Part shown: positions 1-8,011 of the stretch, piece by piece
Numbering within the stretch: position 1 is the first letter of the stretch
Layout: every line of letters starts with the position of its first letter
Origin: Candidatus Gastranaerophilales bacterium
Lineage (GTDB): Bacteria > Cyanobacteriota > Vampirovibrionia > Gastranaerophilales > Gastranaerophilaceae
Direction of reading: 5' to 3'
Assembly (NCBI GenBank): GCA_944326535.1
Contig: CALVEJ010000008.1
Span: forward strand, 1 to 45,427
DNA length: 45,427 bases
Made by a program: the position numbers and the translations under genes
Notes under the pieces: model-generated
The model's input: the letters and a program-made list of their open reading frames with translations, nothing else
The model's database searches: none
Told to the model about the DNA's origin: nothing

Positions 1-189
1 TCACATGGCTGTTCGCTCGTCTGTTTCACAGACTCGACTCCACAGCCGCACAAAATCCGCCTCTTGGATTATTGGCGGTTCAAAAGTTTTAGCACTCTGC
101 TTTGATTTGCTTCGCAAATCTCGCTTCGTCAAACTTTTTCACAAGACGGCATTCCCTCATTTCATTCGGTCAGCCTTGCCAAAATCCGC

Positions 190-218
190 AAAAAAAAGCT
201 CTAATTTAACATTAGAGC
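190..218 (-). terminator. Rho-independent terminator, minus strand
   Basis: A perfect 8-bp stem (198-205 with 211-218, 5-nt loop) is preceded on plus by a run of A at 190-197. Read on the minus strand this is a stem followed by about seven T, the classic intrinsic terminator layout. It would end minus-strand transcription from the calpain-like gene, though it lies about 220 bp beyond that stop codon. Confidence 0.55.
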
Positions 219-378
219 AATACTTTTAATAGGAAGGGAAGGTTAGGAAGTTAGGTAGGTTAGTTAGTGTGAAAGTGTCTCGTCTATTTTTATTAGGTTT
301 ATTAAAATCTCGTTTAGTTTATTTAATGCTTACATATATATAAAGTATATACAAAGTTCAAAATTGCAGACATGAGTA

Positions 379-414
379 TATACTGTTACATTTCTTTACA
401 AATGTAACAGTATA
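379..414. repeat. Perfect 15-bp inverted repeat behind the protease gene
   Basis: Positions 379-393 and 400-414 are exact reverse complements with a 6-nt loop (ctttac). It is 27 bp past the minus-strand stop at 442. There is no T-run on either strand, so it is not a textbook intrinsic terminator. It may be an mRNA 3'-end stabiliser, a factor-dependent terminator hairpin or a protein-binding palindrome. Confidence 0.6.
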
Positions 415-441
415 ATTGCTCTATTCCCTTGTAGTATTGCT

Positions 442-2070
442 TTATATGTCTTCCGACAGATTTGTAATAGTTATGTGATGGAGTCTTTGATAGAATTCTT
501 CAATGCTCATTTCTGTAAGTTTTGATGTATCGTGCGGGTCGCACAACAGAACTTTACCGTCCTTTATTGAATCAAGCCTGTATGCATGATCATCTTCGCC
601 GGGTTCATCTAGAGACGGTATAATTATATTGTCAGGATTGTTCAAATATTTATTCAATAACTTCTCATCCAATTTGCCGTTTTGATTGTTTCCGTAATTT
701 ATCCTGATAGTGTTTTCAAAATTGCCAATTGAATATGTAGTGGACTTTTTGTCTGTCAAAACGCTTATTGCATTGCTTGGAAATCCCCCGTGAAGTTCAT
801 ATCCTTCATTTTGATTAATTCCGGATCCGCCTATATAATTTACAGAATTCTTATCACGCAAATTTCCTTTTCCTGTATCTATCAATTCACGTCTGAATTT
901 TTCGAATGCCATTTCTATTGCAATTACATCTTTGTCTCCGAGTGAAAATCTGTTTTCTTTTATTGCGTTATTGATGTCTTCATCTGAAAACGTGTATGTT
1001 TTATTTACTCCTTTTAAATTTATTGTTATGTTTCCGTTTTCATCTGTTTGTATAATATCTTTAAGTTCCTTTTCTCCTTCAGGACTATTGGCAATACCAC
1101 TTACTGAGGACAGAAGCCAGCAGTCACCGATTGATCCTTGCTGAAATCCGCTAATTGTTCCGTCTGCTTTGTCTGCTACTGTATCTCTCAGTAATTTTAC
1201 TTTTCCGGTAAGTTCAAATGTTTGTTCTTTTTCATTCCATTTGTATTCTGTCATTCCGGAAAATGGATCTGACGGATTAATATATTCTTCAAATATTTTT
1301 TTCAGAACATTATCACCTTCGGCGAGTTCCGGGATATATCCTCTGGTTTTGTAAAGACCATCCTTGTCTTTTCTCAGCCCGTATCGTCCTGCTTCATATT
1401 CTTCTTTGCTCAGACCGTCGCCAAAATCGGAATAGTATTTTCCGTTTCTTGTGTAATAACCATTTGACAGCACTTCTGTTATATTCGATGTTTCAAATTT
1501 GTCGGTTTTATAGTTCCAGGTTACATATTCTTTTTTTGTTTCTGTTCCGTTTTCTGTTTTTACCGCTGTTTCTTTTATATATATGTTTTCTTTAGCCGTT
1601 TTTTTGTATCCATAAAAGTCTGCAAAGGCATAATGAGCATTAATCTGAGCGCCGACACCTATAGCAGTTAAATTCTTTCCGTCCATATATGCAATTGTTT
1701 TCTCTTTGTAAGGGACATTGCTTGTTACTTTTTTGTATGTTCCTTCTGCATCAATATAGTTTCCGTTTGGCAAAACAAGTTGTGGTTTTCCTGCTTTTAC
1801 AAATTTATTTTTTTCTGCATCCCATTTGAGATATTTATCTTTTTTTTCATCATAAAAATATATAGGAATTTCAGTTGATTTGTAACCTTTTTCCCTTGCA
1901 ATAAGTTCCATTTCTGACGGTTCTTTATTTGGATTGTCATCTGAAATGATTTCTGTTCCGAAAGTACTGATATTTGACGTGTTTGTATTATGCAATGTAT
2001 CGGATGAATTTAGAACATTGCCGTTCGAAATTAAAAAATTATTTGATATGTTTAATGAAAACAAACTCAT
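442..2070 (-). CDS. Calpain-like (C2 family) cysteine protease
   Basis: Predicted 542-aa protein with a C-terminal calpain-type papain-fold domain. The nucleophile motif QQGSIGDCWLLSS is the C2 hallmark (Cys about residue 317), and DDHAYRL gives the His (about 495). The third catalytic position, Asn in classic calpains within an NPWG-like motif, appears here as Asp in CDPHD. Residues about 60-215 hold two loose repeats rich in Tyr, Lys and NG turns. No signal peptide is evident; the N-terminus is Ser/Asn-rich and probably disordered. The longest frame begins at a TTG at 2139, but I prefer the ATG at 2070 because the extra 23 residues overlie an AT-rich promoter-like stretch; an ATG at 2082 is also possible. 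No calcium-binding EF-hands are visible. Substrate unknown. Family assignment is firm; start and function are not. Confidence 0.82.
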   Translation of the reverse strand: MSLFSLNISNNFLISNGNVLNSSDTLHNTNTSNISTFGTEIISDDNPNKEPSEMELIAREKGYKSTEIPIYFYDEKKDKYLKWDAEKNKFVKAGKPQLVLPNGNYIDAEGTYKKVTSNVPYKEKTIAYMDGKNLTAIGVGAQINAHYAFADFYGYKKTAKENIYIKETAVKTENGTETKKEYVTWNYKTDKFETSNITEVLSNGYYTRNGKYYSDFGDGLSKEEYEAGRYGLRKDKDGLYKTRGYIPELAEGDNVLKKIFEEYINPSDPFSGMTEYKWNEKEQTFELTGKVKLLRDTVADKADGTISGFQQGSIGDCWLLSSVSGIANSPEGEKELKDIIQTDENGNITINLKGVNKTYTFSDEDINNAIKENRFSLGDKDVIAIEMAFEKFRRELIDTGKGNLRDKNSVNYIGGSGINQNEGYELHGGFPSNAISVLTDKKSTTYSIGNFENTIRINYGNNQNGKLDEKLLNKYLNNPDNIIIPSLDEPGEDDHAYRLDSIKDGKVLLCDPHDTSKLTEMSIEEFYQRLHHITITNLSEDI

Positions 2071-2384
2071 GCAATACACCATATACTCGTACTTACATAT
2101 ATATAAAAAATCTTTTTTGTTCTTGTTTTCAGTATACAAAAATATGTTTACAATCTTTACAATTGATTAATTATTAAGAAATATTAATAAAGTATATATC
2201 ATACACTTAAAACAAATATTCTTGATATATTTGACTTTGAGGTTGTTTGTGACTAAACTTGTTAATGAAAAAGTATATATCAAAAAATTTTTTTTTGATA
2301 AACTAGCAAAAAAAAATTACTTTGTGTTTTTAAGCATGACGAAGAACACGAATGAGATAAAATATAAATTTCCGGAGAGAAATA
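2071..2384. other. Divergent intergenic region with promoter-like AT-rich DNA
   Basis: This separates the minus-strand protease from the plus-strand 123-aa gene. It contains two copies of the word agtatatatc (near 2192 and 2272) and a 10-bp hairpin tatcaaaaaa/ttttttgata at 2278-2300. On the minus strand just ahead of the protease start is ATATATATGTAAGTACGAG, resembling TATATAAGTACGAG ahead of the ribbon-helix-helix gene near 16090. I found no further gene. Promoters for both flanking genes presumably lie here. Confidence 0.4.
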
Positions 2385-2756
2385 ATGACAGATATTAACA
2401 ATAACGTAAATTTGAATAATGTTAGAAGCTCATATACACCGAGCTTGAAAAAGGATGACTCAAAGTCTAAGCAGGTACAAGAAGAATTTTTGCCTACAGA
2501 ATTTCTTCAAGACGGTACAAATGCTGCTGAAGCATATGGACGTGTGCTTGTTAGCCAGTCAGAAAAAATTGACAATCCTGAAACGGTAAAATGTGTTAAG
2601 GATTCTGTTGATTTCTTTATCAACAATCCTGAACTTGCTTCTGCTGCATTAAAAGCAAGTGATGATGCTTACGAATTATTGGATGCAGAAGGCTGTGAAC
2701 ATTCTTATGAAAAATCTTGCTGCGGAAGTTTGGATGCAGCTTATAACAGAGTATAG
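2385..2756 (+). CDS. Uncharacterised small acidic protein (123 aa)
   Basis: Not recognised. A good ribosome binding site (ccggagag) sits 5 nt before the ATG. The first 35 residues are Asn/Ser/Lys-rich and probably disordered; the remainder looks helical, with a cluster of four Cys near the C-terminus (a Cys at about 90, then C104, C111 and C112 within GCEHSYEKSCCGS). No signal peptide or membrane segment. It lies 48 bp before nadK, which has its own -10 box, so the two need not be co-transcribed. The Cys cluster might bind metal or form disulfides, but that is only a suggestion. Confidence 0.6.
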   Translation: MTDINNNVNLNNVRSSYTPSLKKDDSKSKQVQEEFLPTEFLQDGTNAAEAYGRVLVSQSEKIDNPETVKCVKDSVDFFINNPELASAALKASDDAYELLDAEGCEHSYEKSCCGSLDAAYNRV

Positions 2757-2792
2757 TTTTTTGTAAAAATAGCCGAAACTTTGCAATTATAG

Positions 2793-2798
2793 TATAAT
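2793..2798 (+). promoter_or_regulatory. -10 box for leaderless nadK mRNA
   Basis: A consensus TATAAT lies exactly 6 nt before the nadK ATG at 2805, so transcription would start at or next to the A of the start codon. No Shine-Dalgarno sequence is present between them. A matching -35 hexamer at the usual distance is not convincing. Confidence 0.55.
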
Positions 2799-2804
2799 CC
2801 ACCT

Positions 2805-3635
2805 ATGGATGATTTGTTGTCACTTAATAATATTTCTATAATTTATAATGATGACGTGCAGGGCGCTTTTGATGTAGCTGTGTACACAAAATCTATTTTT
2901 GAAAAAAACGGATTGTGTCCAGTTATTGTTAAATCTTTTGAACCGAATAAGGATACAACTTTTGCTATCAGTATAGGCGGTGATGGTACGCTGCTCAAAG
3001 CAGCACGGTTTTATGCTCCTTTAAATGTACCTGTATTTGGGATAAATATGGGCAGATTGGGATTTTTGGCTCAGGCAAACATTGACGAGATTGAGTGTGC
3101 CGTTGAAATGCTTTTGAAAGGACAGTATAAAATTCAAAAAAGAATGATGATAGAGTCATTGAACTGCGGCGGAATGCTTGCATTGAATGATGTTGTTATC
3201 AAGGGAGACAGCTTTTCAAGAACCTCAAAGCTTTTTTTGTCTGTAAATGACAGCGTTGTTTGTGATTATCTTGCGGACGGTATTATTGTTTCTACACCAA
3301 CCGGCTCTACTGCTTACACTTTATCTGCCGGAGGACCTGTTGTTTCTCCGGATTTGGAAGCACTGGTAATCGTACCTATTTGTCCTCATACCCTTACATC
3401 CAGACCGCTTGTTATTCCTGCTGAGGAGAAAATAACAATAACCAGCTGTAACTCATGTTCTATGCTGAAAATGTCTGCTGACGGTCAGCAAACTGTTGAT
3501 GTTGCGGCTGACAAGAAGATACAGATACAAAAAAGCGGTATTATGGCAAAATTGGTAATACTTGAAAAAGAAAATAATGGGTTTTATTCTATTCTTAGAG
3601 AAAAGTTGCAGTGGGGAGTTGCACCGGAGCGATAG
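2805..3635 (+). CDS. nadK: NAD kinase
   Basis: ATP-dependent phosphorylation of NAD+ to NADP+ in the cytoplasm. The protein (276 aa, slightly shorter than the usual ~290) carries the diagnostic GGDGTLLKAAR motif at residues 58-68, with the GGDG signature and the essential Asp, followed by GINMGRLGFLA, the NAD-contacting LNDVVI segment (usually NE/D) and DGIIVSTPTGSTAYTLSAGGP. The stop codon directly abuts the recN start (3636), so translation is probably coupled; the nadK-recN pairing is widespread in bacteria. The ATG has no ribosome binding site but follows a -10 box by 6 nt, suggesting a leaderless transcript. Confidence 0.95.
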   Translation: MDDLLSLNNISIIYNDDVQGAFDVAVYTKSIFEKNGLCPVIVKSFEPNKDTTFAISIGGDGTLLKAARFYAPLNVPVFGINMGRLGFLAQANIDEIECAVEMLLKGQYKIQKRMMIESLNCGGMLALNDVVIKGDSFSRTSKLFLSVNDSVVCDYLADGIIVSTPTGSTAYTLSAGGPVVSPDLEALVIVPICPHTLTSRPLVIPAEEKITITSCNSCSMLKMSADGQQTVDVAADKKIQIQKSGIMAKLVILEKENNGFYSILREKLQWGVAPER

Positions 3636-5288
3636 ATGATAAAAACACTGGAGATAAAAGATTTTATAATTATAGATGAGCTGAAACTTGAATTCGACAT
3701 GGGTTTTAATGTAATTACAGGTGAGACCGGAGCAGGTAAAAGTATTATCATTAATGCAATTGATCTGGCTTTTGGTGCAAGGGCAAGTAAAGAACTGATT
3801 AAAACCGGCTCAAACAGAGCAATTATAGAGCTGGTTCTTGAAATTGATAAAAATTTTCCTGATAAATTCTTCTCTGATTACGGCATAGAACGCTTTGGCG
3901 GCGAAATTGTTCTCTCCAGAGAAATCACTGAAGCAGGTTCAAGATCCAGAGTAAACGGTGTTATGGTCACACAGGATGTGATTAAAACGCTGCGTGAGTC
4001 TGTGATTGATATTCACAATCAGCATATGACATATACCTATATCCAGCCCAAATACCATATCTCTTTGTTGGACGGATACGGGGATTTTTCTCATCAGGAA
4101 CTGCTAGGAAAATACAGATCTGTTTTTGTTGAATATACTGATGTTCTAAAAAAACTTGAAGATGCCAAAAATGCATCTCAAAAATCCGAACAACAGGTCA
4201 ATTTTTTGAAATTTCAAATTGATGAGATTGAAAATGCAAGAATAGACGATATAGAAGAGGATAAAAAATTAGAGGAAGAGTTGAATATATTGTCTAATGT
4301 TGAAAAGCTGAAAGAGCTTACTTATTCTTCATACTGGGCAATGTACGGCGATGATTCTTGTATTCTTTCCGCTCTTGGAAGAGTCAAGTCAAATATTTCA
4401 AAAGCTGCGGAAATGGATTCTAGCCTTTCATCGTATGAGTCCGAGTTAATCAATGCTCAGGAAACTCTGCGGGAACTTTCTTCAAATTTGCGTAATTATT
4501 CTGAAGCAATGGAACTAGATGAACAGCGTTTGGATCAAGTTCAGCAAAGACTTGATGAACTTGATAAAATTAAAAGAAAGTATGGCTCAACTCTTGAAGC
4601 TGTACTTGAGAACTATGACAAATTTGTTAGTGAATATAATTCTATTGAGTTTTCTCAGGAAGAAATTGAAAAACTTGAAACAAAAAAAGCCGAACTGCTG
4701 GATATGTTAAGGGCTTCTGCAGATGAACTTTCTGTATCAAGAAAAAAACTTTCAACCGCTCTTTCCGATTTGATAAGAGTTCAGCTTGAGCAGCTTGATA
4801 TGCCGAAGGTTAAGTTTGAAATAGACATAAGCCCCTGTGAATATACTCAGTCAGGGGCGGACAATGTGGAATTTTTGATATCTACAAATATTTCCGAAGA
4901 ACCTAAACCCCTTGCCAAAATTGCATCAGGCGGAGAAATATCAAGAGTTATGCTTGCAATAAAAACTATTTTTGCTGATTCTGACAATATTAGTACAATA
5001 ATTTTTGATGAGATAGATACCGGTATTTCCGGCAATGCATGTCAGGCTGTTGCTCAAACTATTACAAAACTAGCTAAATCTCATCAGATTATCTCTATTA
5101 CACATCAGCCTATTATTGCGGCAAAGTCAGACAGACATTTCTATGTGGCAAAAACACAAGATGAACAAACCAGTGTAAAAGTCTATACACTCGATGAAAA
5201 AAACAAAATAAAGGCTATAGCAATGCTTGCAGCAGGAGAAATTACGGATGATTCCGTGAATTTTGCAAAGCAGTTGATTTACAATTGA
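3636..5288 (+). CDS. recN: DNA repair protein RecN
   Basis: SMC-like ATPase that gathers and bridges DNA ends in double-strand-break repair by homologous recombination. Walker A GETGAGKS is at residues 29-36 at the head of the N-terminal lobe. A long Glu/Lys-rich coiled coil occupies about 160-380. The ABC signature SGGEISR and Walker B IIFDEIDTGISG lie at about 430-466, followed by the ITHQP switch region. Length of 550 aa is typical. It begins immediately after the nadK stop with no gap, so it is expected to be translated from the nadK transcript. No SOS-type operator was recognised nearby. Confidence 0.95.
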   Translation: MIKTLEIKDFIIIDELKLEFDMGFNVITGETGAGKSIIINAIDLAFGARASKELIKTGSNRAIIELVLEIDKNFPDKFFSDYGIERFGGEIVLSREITEAGSRSRVNGVMVTQDVIKTLRESVIDIHNQHMTYTYIQPKYHISLLDGYGDFSHQELLGKYRSVFVEYTDVLKKLEDAKNASQKSEQQVNFLKFQIDEIENARIDDIEEDKKLEEELNILSNVEKLKELTYSSYWAMYGDDSCILSALGRVKSNISKAAEMDSSLSSYESELINAQETLRELSSNLRNYSEAMELDEQRLDQVQQRLDELDKIKRKYGSTLEAVLENYDKFVSEYNSIEFSQEEIEKLETKKAELLDMLRASADELSVSRKKLSTALSDLIRVQLEQLDMPKVKFEIDISPCEYTQSGADNVEFLISTNISEEPKPLAKIASGGEISRVMLAIKTIFADSDNISTIIFDEIDTGISGNACQAVAQTITKLAKSHQIISITHQPIIAAKSDRHFYVAKTQDEQTSVKVYTLDEKNKIKAIAMLAAGEITDDSVNFAKQLIYN

Positions 5289-5309
5289 TTTGAATAATCA
5301 AAAATGCAG

Positions 5310-5315
5310 TATAAT
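5310..5315 (+). promoter_or_regulatory. -10 box for leaderless xer recombinase mRNA
   Basis: A consensus TATAAT sits exactly 6 nt before the ATG at 5322, the same geometry as at nadK, glnA and the kinase at 15114. It overlaps the first codons of the longer reading frame that opens at 5304, arguing that 5322 is the true start. No convincing -35 hexamer is seen. Confidence 0.5.
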
Positions 5316-5321
5316 AGCAGT

Positions 5322-6191
5322 ATGCTCATACAGTATATTGCGGAATATTTGGAATATCTTCAGGCAGAAAGGGGTCTTGCTCAAAATACGCTGGATGCGT
5401 ATAGACGTGATTTGAGCTCTTTTTGTGATTTTCTTCTTGTTCAGGACTCAATAGATGATTTGTCGGGTATAAAACGATCGCATATAAATCTGTTTTTGAA
5501 AGAATTGCATGATAAAAATTACAGTATGACGAGTGTTACAAGAAAAATAGCGGCAATAAGAGGCTGGTTCAGATGGCTTTTTTCTACAGATATCATTGCT
5601 CAAGATCCAAGCCTTGGCGTTGAACTTCCAAAGTTAACGAAAAAACTCCCGAAAGTTATGTCTGTTGCGGAAATAGAAGCAATTTTAAAAAACAATTTGA
5701 CAGATATAGAATCGGTCATAATGGAACTGCTGTATGGCGCGGGGCTGCGGGTATCAGAACTTGTGGAGTTGAATGTAAATAATATTGATTTGGCATCCAG
5801 ATATGTAAGATGTTTTGGTAAAGGCTCAAAAGAGAGAATTATTCCTATAGGAGAAAAGGCAAAAAAAGCGGTTTTAAAATACCTTAAAGACAGAGAGTTA
5901 ATTCTGAAAAGGTATAAGATAGACTCAAAAAAGTTTTTGATAAAAGAAAACGGACATTTTGTAACAAGACAGGACGTATATGTTTTTATAAGAAAACAGG
6001 GAGAACTGTTGAAAAAACATATTTCTCCTCATACACTCCGCCACAGCTTTGCTACGCATATGCTTGAAAATGGTGCTGATTTGCGTGTTGTACAGGAGCT
6101 TTTGGGACACAGTGATGTATCAACAACACAGCTTTATACACATGTAAGCAAAAAACGTTTAAAAGATGTATATTTCGCCATTAACGGATAG
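5322..6191 (+). CDS. xerD: XerC/XerD-type tyrosine recombinase
   Basis: Site-specific recombinase expected to resolve chromosome dimers at dif. The protein has 289 aa from the ATG at 5322. The N-terminal SAM-like core-binding domain (about 1-85) is followed by the catalytic domain with the full residue set: Arg143 (GAGLRVSEL), Lys168, His237 and Arg240 (HTLRHSFATHML), His263 (LLGHSDVSTT) and nucleophile Tyr272. Length and motif spacing match housekeeping XerC/D rather than an integron or phage integrase. No accessory mobility genes or dif-like site were recognised in the window. The frame can be extended to 5304, but the codons there overlie the -10 box. Its 3' end overlaps the convergent 88-aa gene by 11 bp. 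XerC versus XerD cannot be settled from sequence alone. Confidence 0.9.
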   Translation: MLIQYIAEYLEYLQAERGLAQNTLDAYRRDLSSFCDFLLVQDSIDDLSGIKRSHINLFLKELHDKNYSMTSVTRKIAAIRGWFRWLFSTDIIAQDPSLGVELPKLTKKLPKVMSVAEIEAILKNNLTDIESVIMELLYGAGLRVSELVELNVNNIDLASRYVRCFGKGSKERIIPIGEKAKKAVLKYLKDRELILKRYKIDSKKFLIKENGHFVTRQDVYVFIRKQGELLKKHISPHTLRHSFATHMLENGADLRVVQELLGHSDVSTTQLYTHVSKKRLKDVYFAING

Positions 6192-6447
6192 GTCTGCTGT
6201 CAGACAGTTTTAGTACTGCCTTAAGTGCAATCAAATCTTCATATGCGGCACCTGCTTCCGCAAGTTCTTCAGCATTTATGCCGAAAAGACTAATGATATC
6301 TTTCGTTGTATCGCCAAAATCGTTGTTTTTTATATTCTTTATTACATCTTTTATTGCTTTTTCCCGGGAAAAAGCCGGACCGCTTGGATTAACGGGCGAT
6401 CCTGCTGTTACGATATTACGAAAGTTTCTTTTTTTTGCTTTTCCCAT
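6181..6447 (-). CDS. Uncharacterised small protein (88 aa) behind the glutamate synthase gene
   Basis: Not recognised. A basic N-terminus (MGKAKKRNFRNI) precedes a Gly/Pro turn region and a helical second half containing INAEELAEAGAAYEDLIALKAVLKL. It starts 2 nt after the stop of the upstream glutamate synthase gene and is therefore very likely in its operon, translated by coupling. Its last 11 bp overlap the 3' end of the convergent xer gene, which supports a real, tightly packed gene. No membrane segment or metal motif. A role linked to glutamate synthase is only a positional guess. Confidence 0.65.
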   Translation of the reverse strand: MGKAKKRNFRNIVTAGSPVNPSGPAFSREKAIKDVIKNIKNNDFGDTTKDIISLFGINAEELAEAGAAYEDLIALKAVLKLSDSRPIR

Positions 6448-6449
6448 AT

Positions 6450-7838
6450 TTACTTGTTACAAGATGCTTTTAGGTATTCATCAATAGCTTTTGCTGCACG
6501 TTTGCCTGCACCCATGGCATTTATGGCATTTGATTCTCCGGTCGGAGCAACATCTCCGCCTGCGTAGACTCCGGGAATTGTAGTCTCGCCTGTCTGCTCG
6601 TTTACGACAATGTAACCGCGGCTGTTTGTTTCGAGATCAAGTCCTTCTTGTTCTGCTGATTTTTGTATAATCGGGTTTGGACCTGTTCCCAGTGCAACAA
6701 TTACTGCATCAAGATCTATGGTGACAGATTCTCCGGTTGGGACAGGACGTCTTCTTCCCGAAGCATCAGGTTCACCAAGTTCCATAATGTCAAACTTCAT
6801 CGCTTTAACCCAGCCGTTTTCTCCTAATATTTCGGCGGGTGCATGCAAGAATTTGAAAACAACGCCTTCTTCTTTTGCGTGTCTAATTTCTTCAAGTCTT
6901 GCAGGAAGTTCTTTTTCTGTTCTTCTATATGCAATAAAAACTTCTTTGTAACCGACTCTGACTGCGGTTCTTGCAGCATCCATCGCAACGTTTCCGCCTC
7001 CGATTACAGCTACCTTTTCACCTACTTTAAGAGGTGTGGGTGTGCTGTCTTCATTTGCGTGCATCAGGTTTACTCTTGTCAAAAATTCATTGGCGCTGTA
7101 TACCCCGTTAAGGTTTTCACCTGCAATATGCATCATTTTGGGCAGTCCTGCACCGGAACAAAGGAAAATGGCTTTGAAACCATCCTCTTTGAGCTGATTA
7201 ATTGTTATGGATTTTCCTACAATAACGTTCTTTTCAAATTTTACGCCTATTGCTTTAAGCCCGTCTATTTCTCTGTCGAGAACAGTTCTGGGAAGACGGA
7301 AAGGAGGGATGCCGTATCTTAGAACTCCTCCAAGTTTGTGCAGTGCTTCAAAAACAGTTACGTCGTATCCTGCTTTTCTTAGATCGGCAGCTGCTGTGAT
7401 GCCTGCACAACCCGAACCTACTATTGCTACTTTAATTCCGTTATCTTTAATTTCTCCTGTTTTTGCATCTGTTTTGTCTCCTACATATCTTTCAAGAGCA
7501 CCTATTGCAACAGGTTTGTCTTTTATTCCGAGTATGCAGTTGCCTTCGCACTGTCTTTCCTGCGGGCAGACTCTGCCGCAAACGGACGGAAGCATACTTG
7601 TTTGTCTTATTATGTCTCCGGCTTTTTGCAGGTCGTTTTCTTTAATCGCTGCTATAAAGTCAGGTATTTGAATATTAACGGGACAGCCTTTTACGCATCT
7701 TGCATTTTTGCAGTGCAAGCATCTGGATGCTTCCAAAGATGCCTGTTCATCTGTAAAATTGCTTTCAACTGCATCAAAATTTGTTCTTCTTATTTGTGGA
7801 TCCTGTTCAACAGGATGCTGTCTTTCAACTTTTTCCAT
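6450..7838 (-). CDS. gltA: NADPH-dependent glutamate synthase, small-subunit/homotetramer type (GltA/GltD)
   Basis: Flavoprotein oxidoreductase of the GltD family. The N-terminal domain has two Fe-S Cys clusters (C40, C43, C48, C52 and C87, C91, C97, C101). The FAD-binding loop VAIVGSGCAGITAA follows at about 137-150, and the NADPH-binding loop VAVIGGGNVAMDAAR at about 276-290. Length 462 aa matches the single-gene homotetrameric form known in Clostridia and Thermotogales; no large glutaminase-bearing subunit is adjacent. Related NfnB/sulfide dehydrogenase subunits share this architecture, so the exact reaction is inferred from the glnA gene upstream on the same strand. A ribosome binding site (aggg) lies 4 nt before the ATG. 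An extended hairpin separates it from glnA. Confidence 0.85.
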   Translation of the reverse strand: MEKVERQHPVEQDPQIRRTNFDAVESNFTDEQASLEASRCLHCKNARCVKGCPVNIQIPDFIAAIKENDLQKAGDIIRQTSMLPSVCGRVCPQERQCEGNCILGIKDKPVAIGALERYVGDKTDAKTGEIKDNGIKVAIVGSGCAGITAAADLRKAGYDVTVFEALHKLGGVLRYGIPPFRLPRTVLDREIDGLKAIGVKFEKNVIVGKSITINQLKEDGFKAIFLCSGAGLPKMMHIAGENLNGVYSANEFLTRVNLMHANEDSTPTPLKVGEKVAVIGGGNVAMDAARTAVRVGYKEVFIAYRRTEKELPARLEEIRHAKEEGVVFKFLHAPAEILGENGWVKAMKFDIMELGEPDASGRRRPVPTGESVTIDLDAVIVALGTGPNPIIQKSAEQEGLDLETNSRGYIVVNEQTGETTIPGVYAGGDVAPTGESNAINAMGAGKRAAKAIDEYLKASCNK

Positions 7839-7921
7839 TATCCCTATGCTCCATAACTCACATAAAAATTATAATATAAATATTCACTTTTATCTAATCT
7901 AGTGTCACTTTTTTAAACGAC

Positions 7922-8006
7922 TCTCAAAAATTTTGCTCTTCCTCCATTTTGACTTGATATTTAATCAACTCAAAATGGAGTCTTTCTTATCGCAAAATTT
8001 TCTCGA
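7922..8006 (-). terminator. Nested long hairpin between glnA and the glutamate synthase gene
   Basis: The inner stem is 11 bp (7942-7952 with 7970-7980); the outer stem is 10 bp (7927-7936 with 7992-8001), with asymmetric internal loops between. On the minus strand the outer stem ends in a T-rich run, so it can act as the glnA terminator. Its size and two-tier layout exceed an ordinary terminator, so partial read-through control of the downstream gene is possible. Confidence 0.65.
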
Positions 8007-8011
8007 GCAGT

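Larger units (their letters stand above)
1..441. other. Gene-free left edge with several hairpins
   Basis: No credible gene was seen here. An open frame at 5-229 is judged spurious because its composition is repetitive and it has no ribosome binding site. The stretch holds short perfect hairpins: a 6-bp stem GTCTGT/ACAGAC near 20-34, GATTTGC-ttc-GCAAATC at 104-120, the terminator-like stem at 198-218 and the 15-bp stem at 379-414. Positions 231-275 are a purine/TTAG-rich run. It lies downstream of the minus-strand protease gene, so part of it is probably 3' untranslated region. Confidence 0.5.

Noticed and set aside
5-229. 74-aa plus-strand open frame at the left edge
   Set aside because: No ribosome binding site; repetitive hairpin-forming DNA; ends at a minus-strand terminator; the translation resembles no folded protein.
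5304-5321. Earlier ATG for the xer gene
   Set aside because: Its codons overlie the TATAAT box, and the next ATG has the same geometry as other leaderless starts.
6843-7322. 159-aa plus-strand frame
   Set aside because: Antisense shadow of the well-supported glutamate synthase gene; composition Cys/Phe/Ser-rich as expected from reversed codons.
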